Of a DNA stretch of 64,000 bases, positions 36,306 to 44,282 are shown in pieces. A program made the position numbers and the translations under genes. Position 1 is the stretch's first letter. Each line of letters opens with the position of its first letter. Origin of the DNA: Janthinobacterium tructae (GTDB lineage: Bacteria > Pseudomonadota > Gammaproteobacteria > Burkholderiales > Burkholderiaceae_D); contig NZ_CP041185.1 in NCBI RefSeq assembly GCF_006517255.1, forward strand, positions 5,022,001 to 5,086,000. Reading direction: 5' to 3'. The notes beneath the pieces were generated by a model. The model did not search any database and was not told the DNA's origin. It was given only the letters and a program-made list of their open reading frames with translations.

Positions 36306-37229
36306 TTACACTTCGCTGGCGATGGGATCCGTGCGCGCGATCGCCGCGCCACGGGCCGTGTTGCGGGTATTGTAATAGGTGGCGGCGATGCCGGAGGCGA
36401 GAATGATGCCGATACCGGCCCAGCCGTGCCAGTCGAACAGGTCGCCAAAGATCACCACGCCCCAGAAGCTGGAAAAGACGATGCCCGTGTATTGCAAATT
36501 TGCAACTACGAGGGTCTTGCCCAGGCGATAGGCGCGCGTCATGGCCATTTGCGCCATGGTGGCGCACAGGCCGATGGCGGCCAGCAAGCCGATGCCGTAG
36601 GCGCTTGTGTGCGCATGCCAGACGACGGGGCCGCCGCCGGCGCTGGCCACATGGCCGATCACGCCGGCGAGGAAATTGACGACCGAGAAATAAAACACGA
36701 CGCGGTATTCGGGTTCGCCCAGCAAGCCCAGCTTGCGCACCTGCAAGTAGGCGAGGGCCGACAGCATGCCGGAAATCAAGGCCGTGATGGCGCCGGCCAG
36801 CTGGTCGGTCTCGAATACGGGTTGCAGCAGCAGGGTCACGCCGACAAAGCTCATGGCAATGGCCGCCACCAGCGGCCACTCGACCTGTTGCATGCCTTTC
36901 CACCAGCCGCCCGCCAGCAGGATCACGGCGATCCAGATGGGCGCCATGTAATTGAGCGTCATGGCCGTGGCCAGTGGCAGGATGGCGATGGCATAAAACC
37001 ACAGCCACAGCGCGATCACGCCCACCACGCCGCGCCACAGATGCTGGCCCGGCATCGTGGTTTTAAAGCTGCCACCCTGGTACAAAATCGTGCAGCCCAT
37101 GACGCTCATGCCGATGATGCCGCGGTACATGACGATTTCGGACGTCGAATACATATCCGACGCCAGTTTGACGCACACGCCCATGATGGCGAACATGAAG
37201 CTGGCAAATAGCATCCACAAAGATTGCAT
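36306..37229 (-). CDS. DMT-superfamily (EamA) permease
   Basis: A 307-residue inner membrane protein with ten predicted helices in two EamA repeats. Helices seen include SLWMLFASFMFAIMGVCVKL, LWRGVVGVIALWLWFYAIAI, MAPIWIAVILLAGGWWKGMQ, VAAIAMSFVGVTLLLQP, YRVVFYFSVVNFLAGVIGHV, AYGIGLLAAIGLCATMAQMA, and the last helices VVIFGDLFDWHGWAGIGIIL. Drug/metabolite transporters export or import amino acids, vitamins or nucleosides. Nothing here fixes the substrate. ATG 37229 is a clear start. It is followed by the sulfurtransferase gene and preceded by the Rieske oxygenase gene 54 bases upstream on the same strand. Confidence 0.88.
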   Translation of the reverse strand: MQSLWMLFASFMFAIMGVCVKLASDMYSTSEIVMYRGIIGMSVMGCTILYQGGSFKTTMPGQHLWRGVVGVIALWLWFYAIAILPLATAMTLNYMAPIWIAVILLAGGWWKGMQQVEWPLVAAIAMSFVGVTLLLQPVFETDQLAGAITALISGMLSALAYLQVRKLGLLGEPEYRVVFYFSVVNFLAGVIGHVASAGGGPVVWHAHTSAYGIGLLAAIGLCATMAQMAMTRAYRLGKTLVVANLQYTGIVFSSFWGVVIFGDLFDWHGWAGIGIILASGIAATYYNTRNTARGAAIARTDPIASEV

Positions 37230-37283
37230 GGGTAATCCTGACGATGAAAATGAAAAAGGCCGCGCAATGCGGCCCTTGAGGCA

Positions 37284-38384
37284 CTACAGTTCGATATTAT
37301 TGCGGTACCACTCGTGGAAGTGCTGCATGCCGTCTTCCATCGGTGACTGGTAAGGACCCACTTCGTTCTCGCCGCGCGCCATCAGGGCCTTGCGGCCCGC
37401 ATCCATGCGCAGGGCGATTTCATCGTCCTCGACGCAGGTTTCCATGTAGGCAGCCCGTTCCGCTTCGACGAAGTCGCGCTCGAACAGCACGATTTCCTCT
37501 GGGTAATAGAACTCCACCACGTTGCGCGTCTTTTGCGGACCGTCGGGCCACAGGGTCGAGACGATCAGCACGTGCGGATACCATTCGACCATGATGTTCG
37601 GATATAGCGTCAGCCAGATGGCGCCATATGGTGGCACTTCGCCGCCACGGAATTGCAGCACCTGCTCCTGCCATTTCTTGTAGGCGGGCGAACCGGCCTG
37701 CTGCAGGCCGCGGTGCACGCCTACCGTTTGCACGCTGTAATCCTTGCCGAATTCCCAGCGCAGGTCGTCGCAGCTGACAAAGCTGCCCAGGCCCGGGTGG
37801 AACGGTTCCACGTGATAATCCTCGAGGTAGACTTCGATGAAGGTCTTCCAGTTGTAGTCGCACTCGTGGATTTCCACGTGGTCGAACATATAGCCGGAAA
37901 AATCGAGGTCTTTCGAGACGGACAAATCTTTCAATTTTTCCATCACGTTGTAGCCATTTTGCTCGAACAGCAAGCCATTCCAGCTTTGCAGCGGCGTTTT
38001 CGACAGGTTCAGGCACGGCGTCTCGGGGAAGTGCGGCGCGCCGATCAATTCCCCCTTGAGGTCGTAGGTCCAGCGGTGCAGCGGGCAGACGATATGATTC
38101 GCATTGCCGCGGCCATTGAACATCAGCGCCTGCCGGTGGCGGCACACGTTGGACAGCACTTCGATACCATTGGCGTTGCGCACGAGCATACGCCCTTCGT
38201 TCTCAGACGCCAGGGTCGCAAAATCGCCGGTTTCCGGCACCATCAGCTCGTGCCCGACATAGCGCGGGCCGGCTTGGAACAATTGCTGCATTTCACGCTG
38301 CAACAGCGTTTCGTCAAAATAGACGTGGACCGGAAGTTGCGCGTTTGAACGCGCCAGCTTGGCGTGAGTAGCCAGATCGGACAT
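37284..38384 (-). CDS. Rieske-type aromatic ring-hydroxylating oxygenase, alpha subunit-like
   Basis: A 366-residue protein. The N-terminal Rieske [2Fe-2S] domain has LSNVCRHRQALMFNGRG and NHIVCPLHRWTYDLKGELIG (CxH and CxxH ligands). The catalytic domain has the mononuclear iron motif EDYHVEPFHPGLG (HxxxxH) with an acidic bridging residue nearby. It lacks a linked beta subunit, reductase or ferredoxin gene, so electrons must come from elsewhere. Many alpha-only Rieske enzymes act on quaternary amines or sterols; no substrate can be named here. The gene keeps its place beside xseB-ispA-dxs in many Burkholderiales, which argues for a housekeeping task. ATG 38384 begins MSDLATHAKL. Confidence 0.9.
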   Translation of the reverse strand: MSDLATHAKLARSNAQLPVHVYFDETLLQREMQQLFQAGPRYVGHELMVPETGDFATLASENEGRMLVRNANGIEVLSNVCRHRQALMFNGRGNANHIVCPLHRWTYDLKGELIGAPHFPETPCLNLSKTPLQSWNGLLFEQNGYNVMEKLKDLSVSKDLDFSGYMFDHVEIHECDYNWKTFIEVYLEDYHVEPFHPGLGSFVSCDDLRWEFGKDYSVQTVGVHRGLQQAGSPAYKKWQEQVLQFRGGEVPPYGAIWLTLYPNIMVEWYPHVLIVSTLWPDGPQKTRNVVEFYYPEEIVLFERDFVEAERAAYMETCVEDDEIALRMDAGRKALMARGENEVGPYQSPMEDGMQHFHEWYRNNIEL

Positions 38385-38789
38385 CCCAACCCCCCATAAA
38401 TGTACAACGGTCAGCAGTGCCCCAGGCCTATCCCTGGGCAACCGCTACAGAGAGAAAGAATCCGCAAAGACCTGAATTCAAATTTGTTGAAACGGTATTT
38501 CGGACAGAACCGGCGATTATAGCGCGTATCGGCCTCGGCATTGCCAAACCCCTCCGGCAAATAGGCTCTTAATGATAAACATTGTCATTTAGCGTGCAAT
38601 TTCCGGCCGATGAGGGCGATTGCGCTAGAATTGACTGCCAAGCTGGCAACGTCTACCTCTTTGAACACGCCGATTGCGCTTTAGTTTTCACTTAATAGTG
38701 TGGTTTGTTCTAAAATAACGCTTCTATGCTGGCCGGGAGTCCCCGGCGTCTCCCTACATACCCCTCGTGCCACGAAGAGATCTGAGTCT
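38385..38789. other. Divergent intergenic region between Rieske oxygenase and xseB
   Basis: These 405 bases hold no convincing gene. A 19-base dyad, AATGATAA-ACA-TTGTCATT, lies at 38571-38589 and resembles a Fur site. For xseB a TAAAAT -10-like box is at 38711-38716 (TTCACT 18 bases before). Just after it is a hairpin GCCGGG-AGTC-CCCGGC (38731-38746). An unsupported 19-codon ORF (ATG 38726 to TGA 38783-38785) ends four bases before xseB. Confidence 0.5.
38571..38589. promoter_or_regulatory. Candidate Fur-like operator
   Basis: AATGATAAACATTGTCATT is an inverted repeat with 7 of 8 matching arm positions around ACA. It is similar in form to the Fur 19-mer (GATAATGATAATCATTATC). It lies 187 bases upstream of the Rieske oxygenase start and 200 bases upstream of xseB. 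A chance palindrome is possible. Confidence 0.35.
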
Positions 38790-39041
38790 ATGTCGAAGAA
38801 ATTAACTGCCGCTGCCGCAGCGCCGGCCTCGTTTGAAGAGGCAATGGCGGAACTGGCGCAGCTGGTAACGCAAATGGAAGCGGGCCAGTTGCCGCTGGAA
38901 GCATCGGTCGCGGCGTATCAGCGCGGCTCGGAACTGGTCAAGTATTGCGCCACCCAGCTCGATAGCGTCGAGGCGCAGGTGAAAGTACTGGAAGGCGACA
39001 TGTTGAAACCGTTCGTGGATGCCGGCGAGGCCGCGCTATGA
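38790..39041 (+). CDS. xseB: Exodeoxyribonuclease VII small subunit
   Basis: An 83-residue small subunit of exonuclease VII, which with XseA degrades single-stranded DNA. The helical hairpin is typical: ASFEEAMAELAQLVTQMEAG, LPLEASVAAYQRGSELVKYC and LDSVEAQVKVLEGDML. An Ala-rich N-terminal stretch (MSKKLTAAAAAP) precedes it. ATG 38790 is the family start. The stop overlaps the ispA start (ATGA at 39038), so the two are translationally coupled. This xseB-ispA-dxs order is widespread in proteobacteria. Confidence 0.96.
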   Translation: MSKKLTAAAAAPASFEEAMAELAQLVTQMEAGQLPLEASVAAYQRGSELVKYCATQLDSVEAQVKVLEGDMLKPFVDAGEAAL

Positions 39042-39949
39042 CGGCCAGCATGCAGCAAGACGGCGTGACCTTCGGCGACTGGATGCAAGCGACCCAGTCC
39101 GGCGTGGAAGACCGGCTCGACCAATTCCTGCCATCGGCGGACACGGTGCCGCACAAGCTGCACGCGGCCATGCGCTATGCGCTGTTGGGCGGCGGCAAGC
39201 GCGTGCGCCCGCTGCTGGTGATGGCGGCTGGCGAACTGTTTGATGTCGATCAAGATACCCTCGCGCGCGCCGCTTGCGCCTTGGAAATGATTCACGTGTA
39301 TTCGCTGGTGCACGACGACATGCCGTGCATGGATGACGATGCCTTGCGCCGTGGCAAGCCCACCGTGCACATCGCCTACGATGAAGCGACGGCCCTGCTG
39401 GTCGGCGACGCGCTGCAATCGCAGGCGTTCATGCTGCTGGCCGACGGCGCGGCGATTCCGCCGGGTCGGCAAATGGCGATGATCCGCCTGCTGGCGCACG
39501 CTTCCGGGTCAAGCGGCATGTGCGGCGGCCAGGCGATCGATCTCGACAGCGTCGGCCTGGCCTTGAGCCTGCCGCAGCTGGAACAGATGCATCAACTCAA
39601 AACGGGTGCCTTGCTGCGCGCGGCCGTGATTCTCGGCGCGCTGGCGGGCAAGGACCTGGCGCCGGACGAGATGACGGCGCTGAACGCCTATGCGCGCGCC
39701 GTCGGCCTGGCGTTCCAGGTGGTGGACGACGTGCTCGACGCCACGGCCGATTCGGCCACCCTGGGCAAGACGGCGGGCAAGGATGCGGCCGCCAACAAGC
39801 CCACTTACGTATCGATACTGGGGCTGGAACCATCGAGAGCCCTGGCAGAACAATTGCGGTGCGACGCCCATGCGGCGCTGGCGCCATTCGGGGACAAGGC
39901 ACGCCGTCTGCGCGAGCTGGCAGACCTGGTCGTGCAGCGGAAGGCATAA
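39038..39949 (+). CDS. ispA: Farnesyl diphosphate synthase (polyprenyl synthetase)
   Basis: A 303-residue trans-prenyl transferase that condenses IPP with DMAPP and GPP to farnesyl diphosphate. The first Asp-rich motif is LVHDDMPCMDDDALRRGKPT (DDxxxxD, bacterial type). The second is AFQVVDDVLDATAD. GGGKRVRPLLVMAAGELF and LKTGALLRAAVILGA are further family regions. ATG 39038 overlaps the xseB stop. The dxs gene starts at the base after the stop codon, so these form one operon feeding the MEP isoprenoid pathway; products supply ubiquinone (ubiA is elsewhere in the window), undecaprenyl phosphate and carotenoids. Confidence 0.97.
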   Translation: MTASMQQDGVTFGDWMQATQSGVEDRLDQFLPSADTVPHKLHAAMRYALLGGGKRVRPLLVMAAGELFDVDQDTLARAACALEMIHVYSLVHDDMPCMDDDALRRGKPTVHIAYDEATALLVGDALQSQAFMLLADGAAIPPGRQMAMIRLLAHASGSSGMCGGQAIDLDSVGLALSLPQLEQMHQLKTGALLRAAVILGALAGKDLAPDEMTALNAYARAVGLAFQVVDDVLDATADSATLGKTAGKDAAANKPTYVSILGLEPSRALAEQLRCDAHAALAPFGDKARRLRELADLVVQRKA

Positions 39950-41818
39950 ATGAAACTGTTAGAAACTATCAATGAACCAGCGCAAGTGCGCAAGCTGGCC
40001 CGCTCGCAACTGGTGCCGCTGGCGCAGGAATTGCGCAGCTTCCTGCTCGACTCCGTCTCCAAGACGGGCGGCCACCTGTCGTCCAACCTGGGCACGGTCG
40101 AGCTGACCGTCGCGCTGCACTATGTGTTCAACACGCCGCACGACCGCATCGTCTGGGACGTGGGCCACCAGACCTATTCGCACAAGATTTTGACGGGCCG
40201 GCGCGAGCGCATGCACACCCTGCGCCAGAAGGATGGCATTTCCGGCTTCCCGAAGCGCGACGAGAGCGAGTACGACACCTTCGGCACGGCGCACTCGTCG
40301 ACATCCATTTCCGCAGCGCTGGGCATGGCGCAGGCGGCCAAGATCAAGGGTGACCCGCTGCACGCGATCGCCGTGATCGGCGATGGCTCGATGACGGCCG
40401 GCATGGCTTTCGAGGCGATGAACAATGCAGGCGTGCAAGAAGACATCAACCTGCTGGTGATCCTGAACGACAACGACATGTCGATCTCGCCGCCTGTGGG
40501 CGCGCTGAACCGCCACCTGGCGCGGCTGATGTCGGGCCAGTTCTATGCGGCAGCGAAAAATGTCGGCAAGTCCGTCTTGCCCGGCCCCGTACTGGAATTG
40601 GCGAAGCGCTTCGAAGAGCACGCCAAGGGCATGGTCGTGCCCGCCACCATGTTCGAGGAATTCGGTTTTAACTATATCGGCCCCATCGATGGCCACGACC
40701 TCGATTCGCTGATCCCGACCTTGCAAAATATCAAGCAATTGAAGGGTCCGCAATTCCTGCACGTGGTCACCAAGAAGGGGCAAGGCTACAAGCTGGCCGA
40801 GGCCGAACCGATCCTGTACCACGGCACGCCGAAGTTCAATCCACTGGAAGGCATCAAGCCGGCCACGGCGCCGGGCAAGATGACGTACACGGAAGTGTTC
40901 GGTAACTGGCTGTGCGATATGGCCGCGCACGACAAGCGCCTGGTGGGCATCACGCCGGCCATGCGCGAAGGCTCGGGCATGGTCAAGTTCGAACAGCAAT
41001 TCCCTAACCGTTACTTTGACGTGGGCATTGCCGAGCAGCATTCCGTGACCTTCGCTGCGGGCCTGGCTTGCGAGGGATTGAAACCCGTCGTGGCCATCTA
41101 TTCGACTTTCCTGCAGCGCGCCTACGATCAGCTGATCCACGACGTGGCGCTGCAAAACCTGGACGTGACGTTCGCGCTGGACCGCGCCGGCCTGGTGGGC
41201 GCCGACGGCGCCACGCACGCGGGCAACTACGACATGGCGTTTTTGCGCTGCATCCCGAACATGGTCATCATGGCCGCGTCCGACGAAAACGAATGCCGTC
41301 AAATGTTGACCACTGGCTACCACTATCCGGGCCCGGCGGCCATCCGCTATCCGCGCGGCGCCGGTGCCGGCGTCGCCATCGTGCCGGAACTGACCAGCAT
41401 CGAGATCGGCAAGGGCGAGCTCAAGCGCCACGGCAAGCGCATCGCCATCCTGGCCTTTGGCTCGATGGTGGCACCTAGCGTGGCAGCGGGTGAGAAGCTC
41501 GACGCGACGGTGGCCAACATGCGCTTCGTCAAGCCGCTCGATGTGGCGCTGGTGAAACAGCTTGCCGCTGAGCACGATTACCTGGTGACGGTGGAAGAGG
41601 GCTGCATCATGGGCGGCGCCGGTTCGGCCGTGGCCGAGGCCCTGGCAGCGGAAGGTATCGTCAAGCCGATTTTGATGCTGGGCTTGCCAGACGTCTTCAT
41701 CGACCATGGCGACCCCGTGCAACTGCTGAAAAGCGTGGGCCTCGACGCCACCGGCATCGCCGCCTCGATCGAGCAGCGCTTCCCGTCCGCAGGGCCGCGC
41801 CTGGCGATGGTCAGCTAA
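39950..41818 (+). CDS. dxs: 1-deoxy-D-xylulose-5-phosphate synthase
   Basis: A 622-residue TPP enzyme that condenses pyruvate and glyceraldehyde 3-phosphate. The product enters the MEP isoprenoid pathway and is also a precursor of thiazole (ThiG) and pyridoxal. Evidence: [40 protein letters not shown], the TPP motif [20 protein letters not shown] with [35 protein letters not shown], and the transketolase domain [34 protein letters not shown] and PRGAGAG. All match Dxs. ATG 39950 directly abuts the ispA stop. A strong terminator follows. Nothing is unusual. Confidence 0.99.
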   Translation: MKLLETINEPAQVRKLARSQLVPLAQELRSFLLDSVSKTGGHLSSNLGTVELTVALHYVFNTPHDRIVWDVGHQTYSHKILTGRRERMHTLRQKDGISGFPKRDESEYDTFGTAHSSTSISAALGMAQAAKIKGDPLHAIAVIGDGSMTAGMAFEAMNNAGVQEDINLLVILNDNDMSISPPVGALNRHLARLMSGQFYAAAKNVGKSVLPGPVLELAKRFEEHAKGMVVPATMFEEFGFNYIGPIDGHDLDSLIPTLQNIKQLKGPQFLHVVTKKGQGYKLAEAEPILYHGTPKFNPLEGIKPATAPGKMTYTEVFGNWLCDMAAHDKRLVGITPAMREGSGMVKFEQQFPNRYFDVGIAEQHSVTFAAGLACEGLKPVVAIYSTFLQRAYDQLIHDVALQNLDVTFALDRAGLVGADGATHAGNYDMAFLRCIPNMVIMAASDENECRQMLTTGYHYPGPAAIRYPRGAGAGVAIVPELTSIEIGKGELKRHGKRIAILAFGSMVAPSVAAGEKLDATVANMRFVKPLDVALVKQLAAEHDYLVTVEEGCIMGGAGSAVAEALAAEGIVKPILMLGLPDVFIDHGDPVQLLKSVGLDATGIAASIEQRFPSAGPRLAMVS

Positions 41819-41837
41819 GAAGCTCAAGCAAGATAAC

Positions 41838-41864
41838 AGCGGCACTGCGGTGCCGCTTTTTTTT
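41838..41864 (+). terminator. Intrinsic terminator of xseB-ispA-dxs
   Basis: AGCGGCAC-TGCG-GTGCCGCT followed by seven T after the stem: an eight-pair hairpin just 20 bases after the dxs stop. Confidence 0.93.
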
Positions 41865-41948
41865 GTCTGGCGAGATTTTACGCTGCACTGCAACATTTAT
41901 CCTCCGGGAATGCTACGATGACGCTTTGATACCTTCTCAAAGTCCACC

Positions 41949-44075
41949 TTGCATTTCAGGAAACTTCACCGCCGTTCGCGTGCACTGGCCGGCCGCTGGC
42001 TGACGGGCATGCACGCCTATACCGACACCCTGTCGCAGCGCCGTCCCCTGTGGATGGTCACCCTGGCCATCGACGAAACGAATCTGTCCGAGGGCTTGCG
42101 GGCCGCCTGTGCTTCCAGCGCCATGCTGCTGCTGGGCCTGCTGTTCGATCAGCCCGATTTTTCCTGGGCCGCCATCGGCGCCTTCTGGACTTGCCTGGCC
42201 GACGCGGCCGGCACGCGGCGCATGCGCTTCGTCTCGATGCTGGGCTTCGGCCTGCTGTCGACCGTGGCCGGCGGCCTGACGGCGCTGGCGGCCGGCCATG
42301 GCGTGGCGACGGCTGCCATTGCCGTACTGCTGTTTTCCTGGGCCGGCGCGCTGGCACGCATCTGGGGCGCGGCCACGGCGCAAGTGGCCATCCTGGCGGC
42401 CACGGCCTGCGTGGTGATGGTCACGCACCCATTGGAATCGATGACGCAGACGGCGCCATTCCTGGGCCTCTACATGTTCGGCTGCCTGTTTGCCACGGTG
42501 CTCAGTTTTACCGTCTGGCGCATCCACCCGTTCGGCCCTAGCCGGCGCGCCATCCGCGCCGCGTATTCGCGCCTGGCCGGCATCGCGCGCGACAATGCGC
42601 GCTTCCTCGAACATGACGCGCCGCAGGCGGACGCCGCTGCGCATGGCGCCAGCTACCGTTCGCAGGCGCGCGCCGCGCTGGAAGCGGCGCGCGTGGCGCT
42701 GGCCGCCGTGCCGCCCGCACGCGCGGGCCGCAGCGCTCTGTACGACAACCTGCTGCTGGCGCTCAGCGACGCCGAGCGCATCTTCGCCTATCTGATCGCC
42801 GTCACGCATACCTGCGAGCGCGAGCAGCAGCGGCTGCACCAGGACCCGCGCGCGCGGCGCAGCCTGGAAGTGATGGCCGTGCTGCTGCGCCGCCTGGGGC
42901 AGGCCGTGCAGCGCCAGCCGGAAACGCCGCCCCTGGAATTGCAGCGCCGCCTGGCGGGCTGCGGACGGCGCCTGGAAGCGGCGCTGGGCGCCTTGCTGCC
43001 GCTGCGCCTGAACGTGGACTTCATGGAACTGGGCTTGCCGCGCGCGGCGCAGCTGCCATGGCGCGAGGCGGCCTTCCTGGCGCTGGGGCAGGCGTGGCAG
43101 ACGGCGAAAGTCAACGCCACGCCGCAGTCGCTGAGCTGGCGCCATGCGGCGCGCGTGTCGCTGGCCACGACGGCCGGCTTCCTGCTGGTCGAGGCCTTGC
43201 ATATTCCGTTCGGTTACTGGGCCACCATGGCGACCTTGCTGATACTGCAGCCGTCCGTGTCGACCACCTGGCCGCGCGGCATCGAGCGCGTCGCTGGCAG
43301 CGTGCTGGGCGCCGTGCTGGCCGTGCTGATCGGCCTGGCCGTGCACACCCCGCTGGCGATCTCGCTGGTGGTGTTTCCCCTGATCGTCGCCACCATGGCT
43401 TTGCGCAGGGTCAGCTACAGCCTGCACGTACTGTTCATGACGCCCGCCTTCGTGCTGGTGGCCGACTATGCGGCGCCCGCCAGCGAGATGGTGTATGCGA
43501 TGAGCCGCCTGAGCAACAATGTGCTCGGTTGCGTGCTGGCCCTGCTGGCCACGTTTTTCCTGTGGCCGGACCGCGAAGCGGACGACCTGGACCAGCGTCT
43601 GGCGAAAGCCGTGTCGGCCAACCTGAAATACCTGCTGGCCGTGCTGGCGGCCGGTGGAAAATGGGATAGCGCCATCGCGCGCCTGCGCCGCGAGGCGGGG
43701 CTGGCCAGCAATAACGCGGAACAGGTGCTGCAGCGTCTGCGCATCGAGCGCCGCCTCGACCGCAGCGCCGGCGTGGGACTGGCGGCGCTGCGCACCTTGC
43801 CGCTGCTGCGCCGCGTGGCGGGCAGCACGGCGCGCATCAGCCTGAGTCCCCAGGCCGAGCCGGCGCCGCCCGAGCTGCAGCAATGGATTGCCGAGGTCAG
43901 TGCTGAAATGGATGCCTTGCTGCGCGGGGATTCCGGCGCCCCGGCGCCCGGCCCCTGCATCAGCGAGGTGCTGACGCCTTTGCAGGCCGATGCCGTGACG
44001 CAGGTACAGTTGCTGCGCGGCTTGCTGCGCGAACATGTGCATGTGCAGCCGTCCAGGGTGGCGGTGCCCGCATAA
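41949..44075 (+). CDS. FUSC-family (fusaric acid resistance-like) inner membrane transporter
   Basis: A protein of about 708 residues. Two blocks of helices (about 50-190 and 400-530) flank a long cytoplasmic segment (about 195-395, rich in Ala and Arg: AIRAAYSRLAGIARDNARFL). The second block has the FUSC core: WRHAARVSLATTAGFLLVEA, FGYWATMATLLILQPSVSTT, RVAGSVLGAVLAVLIGLAVH and YSLHVLFMTPAFVLVADYAA. Family members (AaeB, YccS, FusC types) export aromatic acids or relieve envelope stress. No membrane-fusion partner gene is adjacent. The first in-frame start is TTG 41949; ATG 42009 (MHAYTDTLSQ) is a later alternative; neither has a good ribosome site, so the N-terminus is uncertain. Confidence 0.88.
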   Translation: MHFRKLHRRSRALAGRWLTGMHAYTDTLSQRRPLWMVTLAIDETNLSEGLRAACASSAMLLLGLLFDQPDFSWAAIGAFWTCLADAAGTRRMRFVSMLGFGLLSTVAGGLTALAAGHGVATAAIAVLLFSWAGALARIWGAATAQVAILAATACVVMVTHPLESMTQTAPFLGLYMFGCLFATVLSFTVWRIHPFGPSRRAIRAAYSRLAGIARDNARFLEHDAPQADAAAHGASYRSQARAALEAARVALAAVPPARAGRSALYDNLLLALSDAERIFAYLIAVTHTCEREQQRLHQDPRARRSLEVMAVLLRRLGQAVQRQPETPPLELQRRLAGCGRRLEAALGALLPLRLNVDFMELGLPRAAQLPWREAAFLALGQAWQTAKVNATPQSLSWRHAARVSLATTAGFLLVEALHIPFGYWATMATLLILQPSVSTTWPRGIERVAGSVLGAVLAVLIGLAVHTPLAISLVVFPLIVATMALRRVSYSLHVLFMTPAFVLVADYAAPASEMVYAMSRLSNNVLGCVLALLATFFLWPDREADDLDQRLAKAVSANLKYLLAVLAAGGKWDSAIARLRREAGLASNNAEQVLQRLRIERRLDRSAGVGLAALRTLPLLRRVAGSTARISLSPQAEPAPPELQQWIAEVSAEMDALLRGDSGAPAPGPCISEVLTPLQADAVTQVQLLRGLLREHVHVQPSRVAVPA

Positions 44076-44166
44076 GCGAGCGGCGTGGCGCAGATGCCAC
44101 AGGCTGCCCGTAATTTTTACGCATGTCAAAAAAACAGCCGAGTTTTGATCTTTCTGCCTTGTAAAT

Positions 44167-44191
44167 GCGAATAGCAATAGTTATCATTTGC
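44167..44191. promoter_or_regulatory. Fur-box-like operator upstream of the TonB receptor
   Basis: The core AATAGCAATAGTTATCATT sits inside a palindrome flanked by GCG at the left and TGC at the right. It matches the layout of the Fur consensus GATAATGATAATCATTATC and its extended GCAAATGAGAAT form. It lies 92 bases before the receptor ATG, the usual place for iron control of TonB-dependent receptors. Confidence 0.6.
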
Positions 44192-44282
44192 AACTGGCGG
44201 CATGAGAAGACGACACTGGAGGATCAAGTGAAGGGCGGCATCATGAGACTGCCCCTTTCCCATCCGCAGTTGAAGGTTCTTC

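Noticed and set aside
44228..44282. Short ORF from GTG 44228 upstream of the TonB receptor
   Set aside because: It has a GGAGG-like site in front, but it is out of frame with the receptor, runs into it, and codes no recognisable peptide.
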